Shown in pieces: positions 10,205 through 22,678 of a stretch of DNA of 64,000 bases. Origin of the DNA: Macrostomum hystrix (Eukaryota > Platyhelminthes > Macrostomidae). Each line of letters starts with the position of its first letter. Position 1 is the first letter of the stretch. The stretch covers positions 12,704,001 to 12,768,000 of the forward strand of contig CATNEN010000038.1 in the NCBI GenBank assembly GCA_950097015.1, read 5' to 3'. The position numbers and the translations under genes were made by a program. The notes beneath the pieces were generated by a model. The model made no database searches. It saw nothing but the letters and a program-made list of their open reading frames with translations, and was not told where the DNA came from.

Positions 10205-13200
10205 GACAGACAGACAGACAGACAGACAGAGACAGACAGACAGACAGACAGACAGATAGAAAGACAGATAGACAGGTAGGAGAAATACTACAAGTATTAA
10301 TTGTCCCGTTAATTACCTGAGTCGAGTGAGGCAAGAAGTCAATTAGACAGAAATTTAACGAATAGCAAAGCAAATAGAAGAGAGAAAACAGTGCAAGAAG
10401 TGGAAGAGCAGCGTTGTAAGGCAAGAAAGCAATTTATTAGGAAAGCAGGCACACACACACACACACAAGCAGGCTACATTGAGCACACGCAAGACTCAAT
10501 CAATTATGACGAAGCATCTAAAAAAAGCCATCGCTCATAGGGGCGGGTCGGCCGTTAGCAAATATTGCAAGGCAAACGAACAGTTCCTAGAAGTGCTGCC
10601 ACACCTGTCAGCCTGTGGTCGGTCGGTGGGTCGATTCTCAGACCACAGCTAATCAGTCTTCTTTCCCAGCTAGAAGGGCCTGTTTGAGTTAGTGAGCAGC
10701 CTTGAGCATAATTCCGCTAGCTAGTGTAGACTTTACACCATCTTTATGCAAGCTCACGAACCGCTTATGACTGAGGGGAAAATATGGAGTAGTAACTCAG
10801 TGAGCTTGACGTCTCCCTCTAAAACCCAGGCCGCTGCAGGTATTCGATTATTTTCTTTGGCAGACAATTTATTATTAATTTTTAAGCGAAGGCTGTCGAC
10901 CGCATCGAGAAATCGATTCTGTTTTGAGGCGTCTTTTAGGCAGTCAAATAAATGTTTTGGGATAAGGGAAGACTAAGGGACACTTGGAGAAAAGCATGCA
11001 GGCCTCTTTTAGGTGGACAGAAAGGAGAAAGGGAAATAGAAGAGAGATGAGACAAGGTGAGAGTGGAAAGGTGAGACAGGAGAGTATAGAGATGAGACAG
11101 GAAGAGAGAACGGAGATGGGTAGAGAAAAAGGGATATGAGACAGAGTGAGAGTAGAAATGAGATGGAGAGAAATAAGAGACTCAGAGATAAAACAGGGAA
11201 AGAGAAGAGATTAGACAGGGAAAGAGAAGAGATTAGACAGGGAGAGAAGAGATTAGACAGGGGAGATCAGGAAGGGATAGGGAGGGTAATAATAATAATA
11301 ATTGCAGGAGGGCTGCGGGCAATGACACATAGTTTGGTGACACTAGACCCGCAGCCAGCGAGGAGGCAATTCTGCCCATTTCGCTGACTCCTGAGCACAC
11401 ACGCACACAGATACCGTACGCAGGCATACGCTCACACAGCTGTGTACATCTGCCCTGACTTTCTCATCGTCAGGCAGTGTACACTCGAACTGTGCCTTGG
11501 AGGTTGGCCCTCAAGGGCGTAAATTGCACGACAAGCCCCCAAGCCTTCTCTCCGCGGCTGCGCCCCAAATAAATGTGGCCTCGCCGTGGAATCGAACTTA
11601 GGGACTGTGGTGCGAGTGGCAAACGCGTTAACCGCTCTGCCACCGACCCCCCGATAGGGAGGGTAGGGAGGAATCAAAATTGGAGTGATGAGGGGAGATT
11701 GGAAGGCAGTTGAAACAATGGCAGCGCAACTGCGGACCAGGGCAAAGCTGATTATCGCGGCTAGGAAAGAATCGATTGACAGTGGCAGATCGATAACTGC
11801 CCCGCTAAATAATTCAAATCTGGCTTGATAGGAAACCGAAAGAAAAGCCAAGCTGAAATATTTCGCATGCAGTCAGCCATACATTTGTGGCTTCTAGGCA
11901 TGATTAAAAATAAAACATTAAACATTTTTAATCACTGCCGACAAACCCTCATGGGGAAGGTTTGAACATGGGCGAGACTGCTGCTAATGCTCAGTTGCCT
12001 TAAAATCCATTCCTATGACCTACTAAATTGCTCATAATAAAATTGAGCTATCTGTTTCAAAACTGGGAAACGGTCACAAAATCAGGAAAACCATCGAGAG
12101 CTGATGAATCGGTCATCAAGAACTGGGGAATCGGTCATCGAGAGCTGAGGAAACGGTCATCAAGAACTGAGGAATCAGTCATCAAGAACTGGGGAATCGG
12201 TCATCAAGAACTGGGGAATCGGTCATCGAGAGCTGAGGAATCGGTCATCAAGAACTGAGGAATCGGTCATCAAGAGCTGAGGAATCGGTCATCAAGAACT
12301 GAAGAATCAGTCAACAATAACTGGGTAATCGGTCATCGAGAGCTGAGGAATCGGTCATCAAGAACTGAGGAATCGGTCATCAAGAGCTGAGGAATCGGTC
12401 ATCAAGAACTGAGGAATCAGTCAACAATAACTGGGTAATCGGTCATCGAGAGCTGAGGAATCGGTCATCAAGAACTGAGGAATCGGTCATCAAGAGCTGA
12501 GGAATCGGTCATCAAGAACTGAGGAATCGGTCATCAAGAACTGAAGAATCAGTCAACAATAACTGGGTAATCGGTCATCGAGAGCTGAGGAATCGGTCAT
12601 CAAGAACTGAGGAATCGGTCATCAAGAGCTGAGGAATCGGTCATCAAGAACTGAGGAATCAGTCAACAATAACTGGGTAATCGGTCATCGAGAGCTGAGG
12701 AATCGGTCATCAAGAACTGAGGAATCGGTCATCAAGAGCTGAGGAATCGGTCATCAAGAACTGAGGAATCAGTCAACAATAACTGGGGAATCGGTCATCG
12801 AGAGCTGAGGAATCGGTCATCAAGAACTGAGGAATCGGTCATCAAGAACTGAGGAATCAGTCAACAATAACTGGGTAATCGGTCATCAAGAACTGTGGAA
12901 TCGGTCATCAAGAACTGAGGAATCGGTCATCAAGAACTGGGTAATCGGTCATCAAGAACTGTCAAATCGGTCATCAAAGAGCAATTGGTCATCAAGAATT
13001 GAGCAATCGGTCATCAAGAACTGAGGAATCGGTCATCAAGAACTGAGGAATCGGTCATCAAGAGCTGATGGTAATTGATTGACTGACCATCTTGGCCGCA
13101 TCTTCCAGATTGTCGCAGGCCAGAATTCGCATGCCGCTAGCTGAAATGAGCGCCTTAGCATCGTCAACCTGGGTGCCCTGCAGCCGGACAACTATTGGCA

Positions 13201-16200
13201 TGCGCAATTTGAGCTCCTTGGCAGCGGCTATGATGCCCTGAGCAATCACATCGCAGCGCATGATGCCGCCAAATATGTTGACAAGGATGGCGTTAACTGC
13301 CGGATCGCTGGTGATGATACGGAAGGCCTCGGTCACCTGACAGGTGTGAGGGTTAGTCTGTTGCACCTATTTGCACCATATATAAATTATCATAATATTA
13401 TCAAAATTATCAGTATATCATAAATTTTATTCGACATATGCGTGGCAAACGTTGTGAATCACGTGCTCTGATTACAGTAGCGAATGCACTTTAATTTATC
13501 GTCTTTTGAGCCCTTGCCCACTCAACTCTCGTGACTGGCTATCCCCCCATATCCTGCTGTCACCCACCCCCCGCCGACACCATTTCCTTCTTACCACCCA
13601 GCTCTAGTGATTGGCTGTACTGCCTCACCTGCCGACACTCACCCCAGCCGACACTCTTACCTTCTACCCACCCGACTCTTATGATTGGCTGTCCCCACTC
13701 TCCTCCCGTCACCTACCCGCCAGCACACTTAGCCCGTGCGCATTTTCATGCAAGCCTTATATGCTAGTAAGTTGACGCACACAAATGACACAAACCAAGT
13801 GAATAAATCTAAGAAAAAAGTCTAAACCTGATTAGCTGTGGCGCCGCCGCCAACGTCCAGAAAGTTGGCCGGAGCTCCGCCGTGCAGCTTGATGATGTCC
13901 ATGGTGGCCATCGCTAAGCCGGCGCCGTTCACGAGGCAGCCGATGTTGCCATCCAGGGCGATATAGTTCAGGCCGGCCTTCTCGGCAGCCACGTCGCGCT
14001 CGTCTTCCTGGCTCCAGTCGCGCAGGGCGAAGATCTCCTTCTGACGATACTCAGAATTGGCGTCAAAGTTCATCTTGCAGTCCATGCAAAGCACTGCCGG
14101 AGCGGGAACGGGTTACAAGATGGTCATCGACTCATTGTGCTGATTGCGCTCAAGAACTTTAGTCATAAGTAACGAAGTCATTTGATAATTAAAATGAATC
14201 ATGGTATCTTAGAAAATCTGTCACTGTAAACTTTTTGGTTGGAAACTTGTATTGTTAGTTGGCTGTTGAGTCACAAAACTGTCACAGGGAGCTGAGGAAA
14301 CCGGTCACAGGGAGCTGAGGAAACCGGTCATAGGGAGCTGAGGAAACCGGTCATAGGGAGCTGAGGAAACCGGTCATAGGGAGCTGAGGAAACCGGTCAT
14401 AGGGAGCTGAGGAAACCGGTCATAGGAACTAAGGATATAGGTCATTGGGAACAAAGGATATATGCCATTGGGAACAAAGGATATAGGCCATTGGGAACAA
14501 AGGATATAGGCCATTGGGAACAAAGGATATATGCCATTGGGAACAAAGGATATAGGTCATTGGGAACAAAGGATATAGGTCATTGGGAACAAAGGATATC
14601 GGTCATTGGGAACAAAGGATATCGGTCATTGGGAACAAATGATATAGGTCATTGGGAACAAAGGATATCGGTCTTTGGGAACAAAGGATATAGGTCATTG
14701 GGAACAAAGGATATAGGTCATTGGGAACAAAGGATATAGGTCATTGGGAACAAAGGATATCGGTCATTGGGAACAAAGGATATCGGTCATTGGGAACAAA
14801 GGATATAGGTCATTGGGAACAAAGGATATCGGTCATTGGGAACAAAGGATATCGGTCATTGGGAACAAAGGATATAGGTCATTGGGAACAAAGGATATAG
14901 GTCATTGGGAACAAAGGATATCGGTCATCCGATTCAAAAATTTCTGATAAAAAGTAAGACCGAAGACAGTCTTACCCTTGCCGTCAGTATCCTCAGCGAT
15001 AGGATTAATCTCGATTAAGGTGGAGTCAGACTTGATGAACAGGTCGTACAATTTCATGATGTACTGAGCAGCCTCTCTGCTCTGCTGTTCGCCTGTGAAG
15101 CCAATCTTAATAGCCATATCCCTAGCCAATGCCTCATTGATGCCTGTCTCAATGTCCACCGGCACTGTAATAATAGCCTCGGGATTCTCTTTAGCCACCT
15201 GTTCAATGTTGACGCCGCCCTGGGAGCTGCCAATCAGCACAGGGCCTCGGTGCTTCCTGTCCATTGTGATAGCAAAGTAGAATTCGCGCCTGGAATACTT
15301 GCGCTCGCAGACCATCACGGTTGAGCAGGTCTGGCCAGCTTCTCCCGTCTGCTTGGTGAAGATTTTGTGGCCCAGCATCTTGGAGGAGACGTCGCGAGCT
15401 TCTTCGGCGTTGAATACAATCTTGACACCGCCCTTCAGGCCGCTGTTCCAGAAGCCTTTGCCGCGGCCGCCAGCCAGCACCTGGGCCTTCACGACAACAT
15501 CAGCCTGCTTCTGATCCTTGGCTGTTCGTGCGGAGAATATTAAGAGGGGCAAGTGAGGATTAGGAAAAAAATTTGGAGCGATCCCAAATCCGATGCTTTA
15601 CTATGGCATAGTCCATTGCGAAATATAATTAATTTAGGATAAAATACATCCACTAGATAGACATTGATTCATTCAGTTGCAGAGCAGAGACAGAGACACT
15701 GAGAGAGGGAGACTGAGATGGAGAGACTGGGAGAGGGAGACTGAGATGGAGACACTGAGAGAGGGAGACTGAGATGGAGACACTGAGAGAGGGAGACTGA
15801 GATGGAGACACTGAGAGAGGGAGACTGAGATGGAGACACTGAGAGAGGGAGACTGAGATGGAGAGACTGAGAGAGGGAGACTGAGATGGAGACACTGAGA
15901 GATGGAGACACTGGGAGAGGGAGACTGAGATGGAGACACTGAGAGATGGAGACACTGGGAGAGGGAGACTGAGATGGAGACACTGAGGGAGAGAGACTGA
16001 GATGGAGACACTGAGAGATGGAGACACTGGGAGAGGGAGACTGAGATGGAGACACTGAGAGAGAGAGACTGAGATGGAGACACTGAGAGATGGAGACACT
16101 GGGAGAGGGAGACTGAGATGGAGACACTGAGATTGATGGTCCAACGAAGGACAAATCATGCGTGCTTTGTTAGCTCAATGGTGCAGCAGATGTCTGTGCG

Positions 16201-19200
16201 ACACTGGGTTGCGTAAGTTTTTTTATACTAACTAATGTGGGTGAGTGGCAGAACGGTCTAGCGCATTTGAGGTTCTCTTGTTCGATTCCGCAGCGAGGCC
16301 ACATTCATTTGGGGCGCAGCCGCGGAGAGAAGGCTTGGGGGCTTGTCGTGCAATTTACGCCTATGAGACCCAACCTTCAAGGCACAGTGAGAGTGTACAC
16401 TGCCTGACGATGAGAAAGTCAGGGCAGATGTACACACCTGTGTGCGTGTATGCTCGGGAGTTTGCGAAATGTGTATTCATCTCCTCGCTGGCTACGGGTC
16501 TATTGTCACTAAATGATGTGCCATTGCCTGCAGCCCTCATGCAAATTATATTATTAAGACTAGGCTCTAGTTAATAACCAATCCAACTAAAGCCTCAATT
16601 CTGATAAATTTTTAGGTAATCATTAAAGAAAAAGCTGTTAAAAATTACTTAATTAGCAATTTCAAGTGCACTTTAACACAAACGTGAGTCATGTCTCACG
16701 TGTTAAAAGAATTACTTCCGTTTCATTCTAAATTACAAATTATGCATTTCTGTTAGTTAGAAAATACTGGCAAAATTTAATTTACGAGCTCGTATCAATC
16801 TGTGCTAACGATTTACACTACTGTTAGTAGCAATTTTATACTCTAAAAAATAACAACAAAATGTTAAATAGTTCATTTTAAGCGACAAAATCTAAGTCAT
16901 ATTATCCAAATCAGACAAAGCGAAAGAATGGCATATGGATTTGTACGTTACATTTGATTGTCTCCACTAGATTTCGTTTTTTGTTTAAGAAGGGAGAGAA
17001 TGGCGGAGCAATAAAACAAAGTGAATTCCTAGCAATAATCTAGGCAAGTGATTATACCCTGTAAACAATTCGGCTGCTTCTTCGGCGGGTTTTTTGTGCA
17101 AAATAGGAGTGGAATCTACCAAAATCCCCCTATCTCGCAAGAGTTAAAGAAACCACCCAGGAAGCAGCCGATGTAACCGTAAATTGTGCGGAAACCGCCG
17201 AAGAATCACCCGAACCAGTGGCCCATGGGACAACCAAAGAATTATTTACGGGCGATTCCTCGGCGGTTTCTGAGCATGGAATCTTCCGAACTGGAGGATT
17301 CTTTGGGTGATTCCATTTCGCCACCAAGAAGCACCGAGAAAACGCCCAGTTGGGTAGATTCTAAGCATGGAATCATCCGATTGGTATGTTTCCAGCGTTC
17401 GGCTGTTTCTTTTTCTGGAAACACCGCAGATTCCAACTGGAATCAGCCAAAGAAACATCCCTATTTTTTAGCGGGTAGGTAAAAACGGTAAATGCCTGCT
17501 GCCTTTAAATCCTTATATTCAACTTAAAAAACTGTTTAGGAGCATAGCAACTTTTATTTTTGTTACAATTATAATGCAATGTACATAAACTAAGCTATAA
17601 AATTTTAGCAAACTCACAAACAAGTAATGACTATAATTTTGATATTATAACTCTTAAATAAAATCAATCTACTCACCCAGTTCCTGAGCCATCTGGTAAA
17701 CCTGGGCGCTAGTCTTGGCTACACCAAACTTTGGCACAGCAATGCCACTCTTCTGCAGCAGACCCATGGCCATGTATTCGTGAATGGAGAAAAGCCGTTT
17801 GGCCTGGCTGTATGCATCCTAAAATGATTTTTTACTACTGATTTGTTATTGTCTGTCACTAACTGCACTACTAATAGTAGGCTAAATAGAAGTTACTTTT
17901 AGAATGATCAAACTCGCAGGCGATGTTTCTGTGATTATGTGCAAAAAAGAAAACTAACTGCTATTGCCTAAAGAGTACAGTAACATTGGAAAGCAAGATG
18001 TACACATAATACTATTAGCTACAAGGGTATTTGGTATTTGCTTCAGATTACCATATTAATGGGATAATTAAAAAACATTTTCTATCATGCTAAGTGAATT
18101 GTCCATTATAAATTAGCACTTTTTATTAGTAGTGAAAACAAAGAGCACTATAGTTCTAATTGATACTGCATAGTTTTTATAGCAAATCTGTCTTCAGTTT
18201 ATATATATCACATACAAAATAAATAACAATGTACAATCAATCAGATTCTGCTAAATTAAGAATAAAGTTTGTACCTAACAGAAATCTAATATAATATCAA
18301 CCAGTATTTTTCTCACAAAGTTTCTGCTAAAAAATTCTATAATATACTTTATTTAAGAAGCTAGAACCTTTAAAGGCCCTAGGGTAAAAACTGCCAAAAC
18401 CAAAATGAGTTAGGATTATTATAAGCATTTGGTCAAATACCATTACTTGCAATGCCAAATATTTTCCCTAAGTTCTCAGGTTCTGTCACTTGGGAATTAG
18501 ATGTTAGCTAGCTAAATGTATATTCCTTAGCTAAATAAGAATTTTTAGGGAAACCAGGATATTATCAAGAAAGTAAATAAGGTCAGAGGCACCTAATTAT
18601 ATATATTTTATTACTATTACTTGGCCTGTGACGACCTGTCAGTCTAGGCCTACTGAGTCTGGATCACTCTGGCCATTTTCCAGAATAAATTTGACATACT
18701 TTCTTCATTTTGCCTAATTATGCCAAGGGCAGGGAAACTGGCCCCAAAGCTTTATGCCAAATTATACCAATCAGAAAAGGATGCCCAGAATTTCAACAAA
18801 TTGTGCTAACTGTTTAGCTTAGAAAAGTGTTTTAAACAGATGTTTCTTTTTAAAGAACAAAAATGTAACAAAATAATAAACTTGCGCAATGTTTTACATC
18901 TGTGATTTATTAGCTGTAACAAAGAGCATAAACTGGATCCTAGACACTTTGTCATCTTACAACTTTGTCATTCACTTGGAAGGTAGGACACTTCATCATT
19001 CAGCAAATCGGCATGCTTTAAAGTTTGGTCAGTTCATCATCTACTAATAACAAGCAGTCAAGTTCGTCATCAATAAAGTGAGGGGGGATGGTGGGGCAGA
19101 GGTGTGAACACACTTCACACTCTAAATTGTCAAAAAGAGGTGTCAAAACTGATTTCATTATAAGAGTTGAAAGATAGGTGCCAACACAATGTGAGGAGGG

Positions 19201-21194
19201 ATAGGTAGGGTGGTTCTGTTCTAACTTTTAAAAATTCTGTTTTATAGATGACAAAGTGTCCACAAGTCTAAGTCACTTCATCATCCACCCTCTGATATAT
19301 TAGACAGATTGTCATCTATATGACAAAGTTGTAAGATGACGAAGTGTCCAGGTACCCGTAAACTAAACTCTAAATAAAATATGTATGTAAGGAACTTTGT
19401 TAAATAAACAACAAAAAGTTACATAAAGTTAGTGAATTTATTTTGGATGTGGATAACTGTCTGGTCTGGTAACCAAAGAATTGTGATTATTGGTCTAGGA
19501 ACTGTCTTATCAGTCTTCTGTTTTTAGGGTTACTAGATGAAAAATGAGCATGGCTGGTTATTGTGAGAGGTACATACATATACATGCTTAATGGCACACA
19601 TTTCTTTAGTTTTATCATATACTTGCAATGTTCATTATACACATGTGGCATACATATGAATTTACATGTGATTACTTGGTATATATATGAGATAGGGCCC
19701 CATCTTCTTAGAAACCATTTCCCACGCAAATTTATTTTTTTGTTTAATTTTACAAAACTTTTGTTTAAATGCACCAAATGTTTAAATTGCACTGAAAAAA
19801 ATGTTTTAATGAAGTCGCGGAGGTGAGGAGGAGGAGAAGTTTTTAGTATAAATACACACGAACAAAGAGAGAAGAATTAACCCACTCTCATTCGAGAAGG
19901 AGTTCAAAGTAAAGAAAGCTTGAATCTTGAAGTGTTCGTATTGAAGTTATTTGAGAAAAAAACATTGCGAAAGAGAAGTAAATAGAGTGAAGAAAAGCTG
20001 TAAATCTAGATCCACTGGTAAAGCCCAGGGATGGACTGAAGATTGAATTGAAGATTAAACTGAGGATTAAATTGAAGAGAGATTGAAGAGTAATTAAAGA
20101 GTGATAAAACTGATAAAGACAGATAAAGACTGATAAGGACTGATAAAGATGGATAAAGACTGATAAAGAGTACTTATAGAAATAATACAGTAAAGTTTTA
20201 AGTAGAAGTGAATATAGAGGATAGATACTAGCCAAATTGAAAGCATAATGCTACCAGATTAGATACATAAACGCTACCAATTTGAATTAAGAAAGTGCAT
20301 AAAGCGAATAAAGTAAAGACATTCATAAGATTGATATAAAAGATAGTATCAGAGTCAAGTGTAAGCACTATAGCAACTTTGGTAACAGCAGTAGGATTAA
20401 ATTAGCCCTACAACATAATAGTTGTATAAAAAGCCTTTTTAGTTGGATATATAATGATATATCATATTGTCAGCTAGAAGTTATTTTCTAAAATTTGAGG
20501 ACCTAGAGTACTCAACACAATCCTGAATGTGGTAGCAACCTAGGCCTAACAGTCTATTCATATAGCTATAAACTTGTCTAGATTGCAAGGCCTAGGTAAC
20601 TTTATTTTAAAGTTAAGAATAGAAAATGAGCCTATTTTGTCACTATGGAAAATTATTTTATTGCAAGAAAACAACCAAATTGTATTTTATATTTTTATGT
20701 GTTTGTCCAAAGTGAAAGTAGAATTCAAGGTCGCCATTCGGAATAAAGAATGAGTGTGCTCATTCAGCACATGAATTCTTGCCAGACTTATTGATTCATT
20801 TATTTTATTTTCAAATTGTCTACCTTTACACAAACTGCATGAATAAATAATCAAGTATATGTTAACATTAACAATAAATAGTATGTGTATTGTGAAAATA
20901 GATTCAAATATTTATAGTCTAAATACAAACAGAAATAACAAATACAACTAAAAAGCAAAAGTGTGTATACAAAGGCCCATGCTGCCATTATCCTGACTAT
21001 AGGAAGCTACTAAGTTAGCTTGGCCTTAGGGTTAGTTTACTTGATTTACATTATGTTGCTAGATGAAAATCAACAATTGCTACTGCATAGTGCGATTTAC
21101 AACATTTAAAGCACACTTAAGCTAGTAGTGACAGAAAACTTACACTTTGTGCAGCCCTAAGAAGAAAAGATGATACCTTGCTTGCACGGAACAT
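9825..21194 (-). CDS. SUCLA2: Succinyl-CoA ligase beta subunit (SUCLA2), six exons
   Basis: This is the mitochondrial TCA-cycle enzyme subunit that, with the alpha subunit, makes ATP or GTP from succinyl-CoA. Minus-strand exons are 21177-21194 (tentative first exon), 17677-17818, 14976-15521, 13828-14093, 13088-13336 and 9825-9899. All phases agree and give 431 residues. Exon 2 has [14 protein letters not shown], the usual mature start. Exon 3 carries the ATP-grasp loop [18 protein letters not shown] and EINP. Exon 4 has [11 protein letters not shown]. Exon 5 has [15 protein letters not shown]. The last exon ends VDVKFELPI. The proposed exon 1 encodes MFRASK and would complete a basic presequence; it is the weakest exon. 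Reading through the exon 5 donor meets a stop only 28 bases into the intron, so a naive call truncates the protein. Introns hold minisatellites, SINEs and a MITE. Confidence 0.93.
10020..10275. repeat. (GACA)n microsatellite
   Basis: About 60 copies of GACA with scattered GAGA interruptions, in SUCLA2 intron 5. A short (CA)n run follows at about 10449-10467, and a purine-rich GAGACAGG region at 11000-11275. Confidence 0.97.
11289..11652 (-). mobile_element. tRNA-derived SINE, family A, full copy
   Basis: Read on the minus strand it starts GGTCGGTGGCAGAGCGGTTA, with an A-box-like TGGCAGAGCGG and a B-box-like AGTTCGATTCC. A unique body follows, with a simple AATTATTATT tail. It is flanked by a perfect 13 bp duplication, GATAGGGAGGGTA, at 11276-11288 and 11653-11665. 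Related copies lie at 16236, 34300 and 39294. The clean duplication implies recent retrotransposition into SUCLA2 intron 5. Confidence 0.9.
12060..13066. repeat. Minisatellite, 22 bp unit with 110 bp higher-order repeat
   Basis: Units of GGTCATCAAGAACTGAGGAA plus TC, with GAGAGCTG and CAGTCAACAATAACTG variants. The variants recur in a five-unit block of about 110 bp. The array stops about 21 bp from the 5' splice site of SUCLA2 exon 5. Confidence 0.95.
14279..14430. repeat. Minisatellite, 23 bp unit, six copies
   Basis: Units of CCGGTCATAGGGAGCTGAGG plus AAA, in SUCLA2 intron 3. It passes directly into the next array and resembles the 22 bp array at 12060. Confidence 0.93.
14431..14936. repeat. 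Minisatellite, 23 bp unit, about 22 copies
   Basis: Units of GGTCATTGGGAACAAAGGAT plus ATA, with ATAT or ATCG variants. It ends about 40 bp from the 5' splice site of SUCLA2 exon 3 (14975). Confidence 0.95.
15685..16132. repeat. Minisatellite, 28 bp unit mixed with a 16 bp subunit
   Basis: Purine-rich units of GAGACACTGAGAGAGGGAGA plus CTGAGATG, with interspersed GAGACACTGAGAGATG, in SUCLA2 intron 2. One strand is almost pure purine with periodic pyrimidines, so repetitive frames stay open on the other strand. Confidence 0.95.
16236..16570 (+). mobile_element. SINE, family A, copy with an internal deletion
   Basis: Contains GAGTGGCAGAACGG (A box), TTGTTCGATTCCGC (B box), the shared body GGGGCGCAGCCGCGGAGAGA and the 3' part ending near TATTATTAAGAC. 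It lacks a block between the two boxes compared with the copy at 11289. No clear target duplication. It lies in SUCLA2 intron 2. Confidence 0.85.
17040..17480. repeat. Imperfect inverted-repeat region
   Basis: CGGCTGCTTC near 17072 faces GAAGCAGCCG near 17161. Related words (TTCCAACTGGAATC, GGTGATTCC, GGCGATTCC) recur to about 17460. It looks like a decayed palindromic element in SUCLA2 intron 2, but I cannot define ends or a target duplication. Confidence 0.35.
18935..19358. mobile_element. MITE with about 38 bp terminal inverted repeats
   Basis: The left end GGATCCTAGACACTTTGTCA and the inverse of the right end, GGGTACCTGGACACTTCGTC, agree over about 38 bp, both reaching CTTACAACTTTGTCAT. 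The direct word TAAACT flanks both ends (18929-18934 and 19359-19364). No coding capacity. It lies in SUCLA2 intron 1. The superfamily is not assigned. Confidence 0.75.
20030..20175. repeat. Degenerate short tandem repeat
   Basis: Loose repeats of GATTGAAGATTAAACTGA and then GATAAAGACTGATAAAGA, in SUCLA2 intron 1. Confidence 0.6.
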
Positions 21195-21720
21195 TTTTTC
21201 AATAGAAATTTCAGAAAACGGATTAAAAGAGTTTATTCTGTCGAAAAATATTTAGGCCTACGCAGTCTCGCCCTTTACGTCGAAGCTCAGCTGTTATTAG
21301 GACTGAGTAGCTAATGACCCGAAATAGAGAAATCAATTAGTTCAGCCAGCGAAAATGCAATCAATACTTCTGTACAAGACAACGTGAACTTTTATGTAAT
21401 GAGAATATAGTGAAGTATCACAAAGAACGGCAAGTATGAAATTTCAATCACCGCGTTTTTGTTGCCTAAAGATCAGCAATCACAGAACAGTTACATTAAC
21501 CAGCTAACAAACGAAACTTTCCTTAGAAATGTTTCTCATCGCTAACGTTTAACGTTAGCGTTTTTCATCGTTAAGCAATTATATTTATCATTATTTATTA
21601 TATTATATATTTATTATTATATTTAGTCACGGTAGTATTATTTACACATTAGTATTATTATTATTATTTATTATTTACTGGAAATTTGTTAAAACTAAGA
21701 AGTAGAATTTAAATATAAAG

Positions 21721-21748
21721 AGGGTTAGGGTTAGGTTAGGGTTACCCT
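21721..21748. repeat. Interstitial telomere-like TTAGGG repeats
   Basis: About four near-perfect TTAGGG units, with one TTAGG, ending in GGGTTACCCTA. They lie about 530 bp upstream of the proposed SUCLA2 exon 1. This matches the common animal telomere motif. Confidence 0.7.
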
Positions 21749-22285
21749 ACGCTAATTCGAAGTTCCGGTTAGTTTTAGTGACGCGCGGAGCGGATTTAGA
21801 AGTTTAGGCCCTCGACCCTCTAGACTTATTACTTCATTACTATACGAATATATACTTTCGGAGAAGTTATTATTATTAATATGCCAATTATTATCAACAT
21901 TTCCTATGTTCTGTGTTCCCCTTTGCGATGCTAACTATAACAGGTACCAGTAAATTTAGCAGGTGTTATTAAATTAAAAGTATAACTATATAGATTTGTT
22001 AAATAATCCCATTTCGTGCATGCAACTTGAGCTGTCTTAATTCTTTTTCTGTTAGACAACCAATAAACAATATATAAGAATGGCAACCACGCGCAAACAA
22101 TTTCATTACAATTAGCGACCAAGCCATGCCAGGACCAGGACTCCTCGACTGGACTCCGCTGGGTCCATCTTTTCGCTAAAAATATTCAGCCAGCCAATCA
22201 GCGCAGCCTTCTACAACTTCTTGAAGAAAATAATCTAGAAAAATACATGCTAGATGTAAATTTGCAATGCAGTATTTGGAAGTCA

Positions 22286-22420
22286 CAGTGTTATAGGCGT
22301 GTTACTCGTTGCTAATTACCAATTTGGTAACGATCGTTACTTTTTGCAACGTTACTTTTTCCCGTTACCACGGCCGTTGGTAACGAAAATGATGGTAACG
22401 AATCGTTACAATAGTGTGCA
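22286..22420. mobile_element. Possible hAT-like terminus hosting the mariner
   Basis: CAGTGTTATAGGCGTGTTAC followed by several GTAACG/CGTTAC words resembles the end of known hAT-type elements. The region right of the mariner (23770-23905) is also rich in GTAACGATCGTTAC, suggesting an older element split by the mariner. The right terminus and target duplication were not found. Confidence 0.35.
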
Positions 22421-22678
22421 TTTCCCGTTTCCTGTTTCGTAACATGCAGTTTGCGAAAAAAATGAGAGTTTTAATTGTTTTTGTTGCGAAAAGCAAATTA
22501 ACTTGCGAAATTTTTATTGGTCAATCCTTAAACTCACTATAGTCTGTTACTTTACTCTTACGCCAATATTATATTATCATCAATCATCAATATTATCAAT
22601 CTAAATGCAAAATCTTCATGTGATTTCATGGCTACTAAACCCAAGCCCAAAATCATCAAGATCAGTAAGAGAGAGATA

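Noticed and set aside
9973..10424. DRQTDRQT and LSVCLSVC open frames
   Set aside because: Translation of the (GACA)n microsatellite within a SUCLA2 intron.
10739..10976. Open frame of 76 codons in SUCLA2 intron 5
   Set aside because: No recognisable feature and no supportive splice sites.
12060..13066. Minisatellite-encoded C-terminus of SUCLA2 (ending SQSITISS)
   Set aside because: At first the stop beside the array looked like the gene end, but the conserved C-terminus was found at 9825-9899 with matching phase and splice sites.
19487..19826. Open frames of about 90-100 codons in SUCLA2 intron 1
   Set aside because: AT-rich and without motifs; no sign of selection visible by eye.
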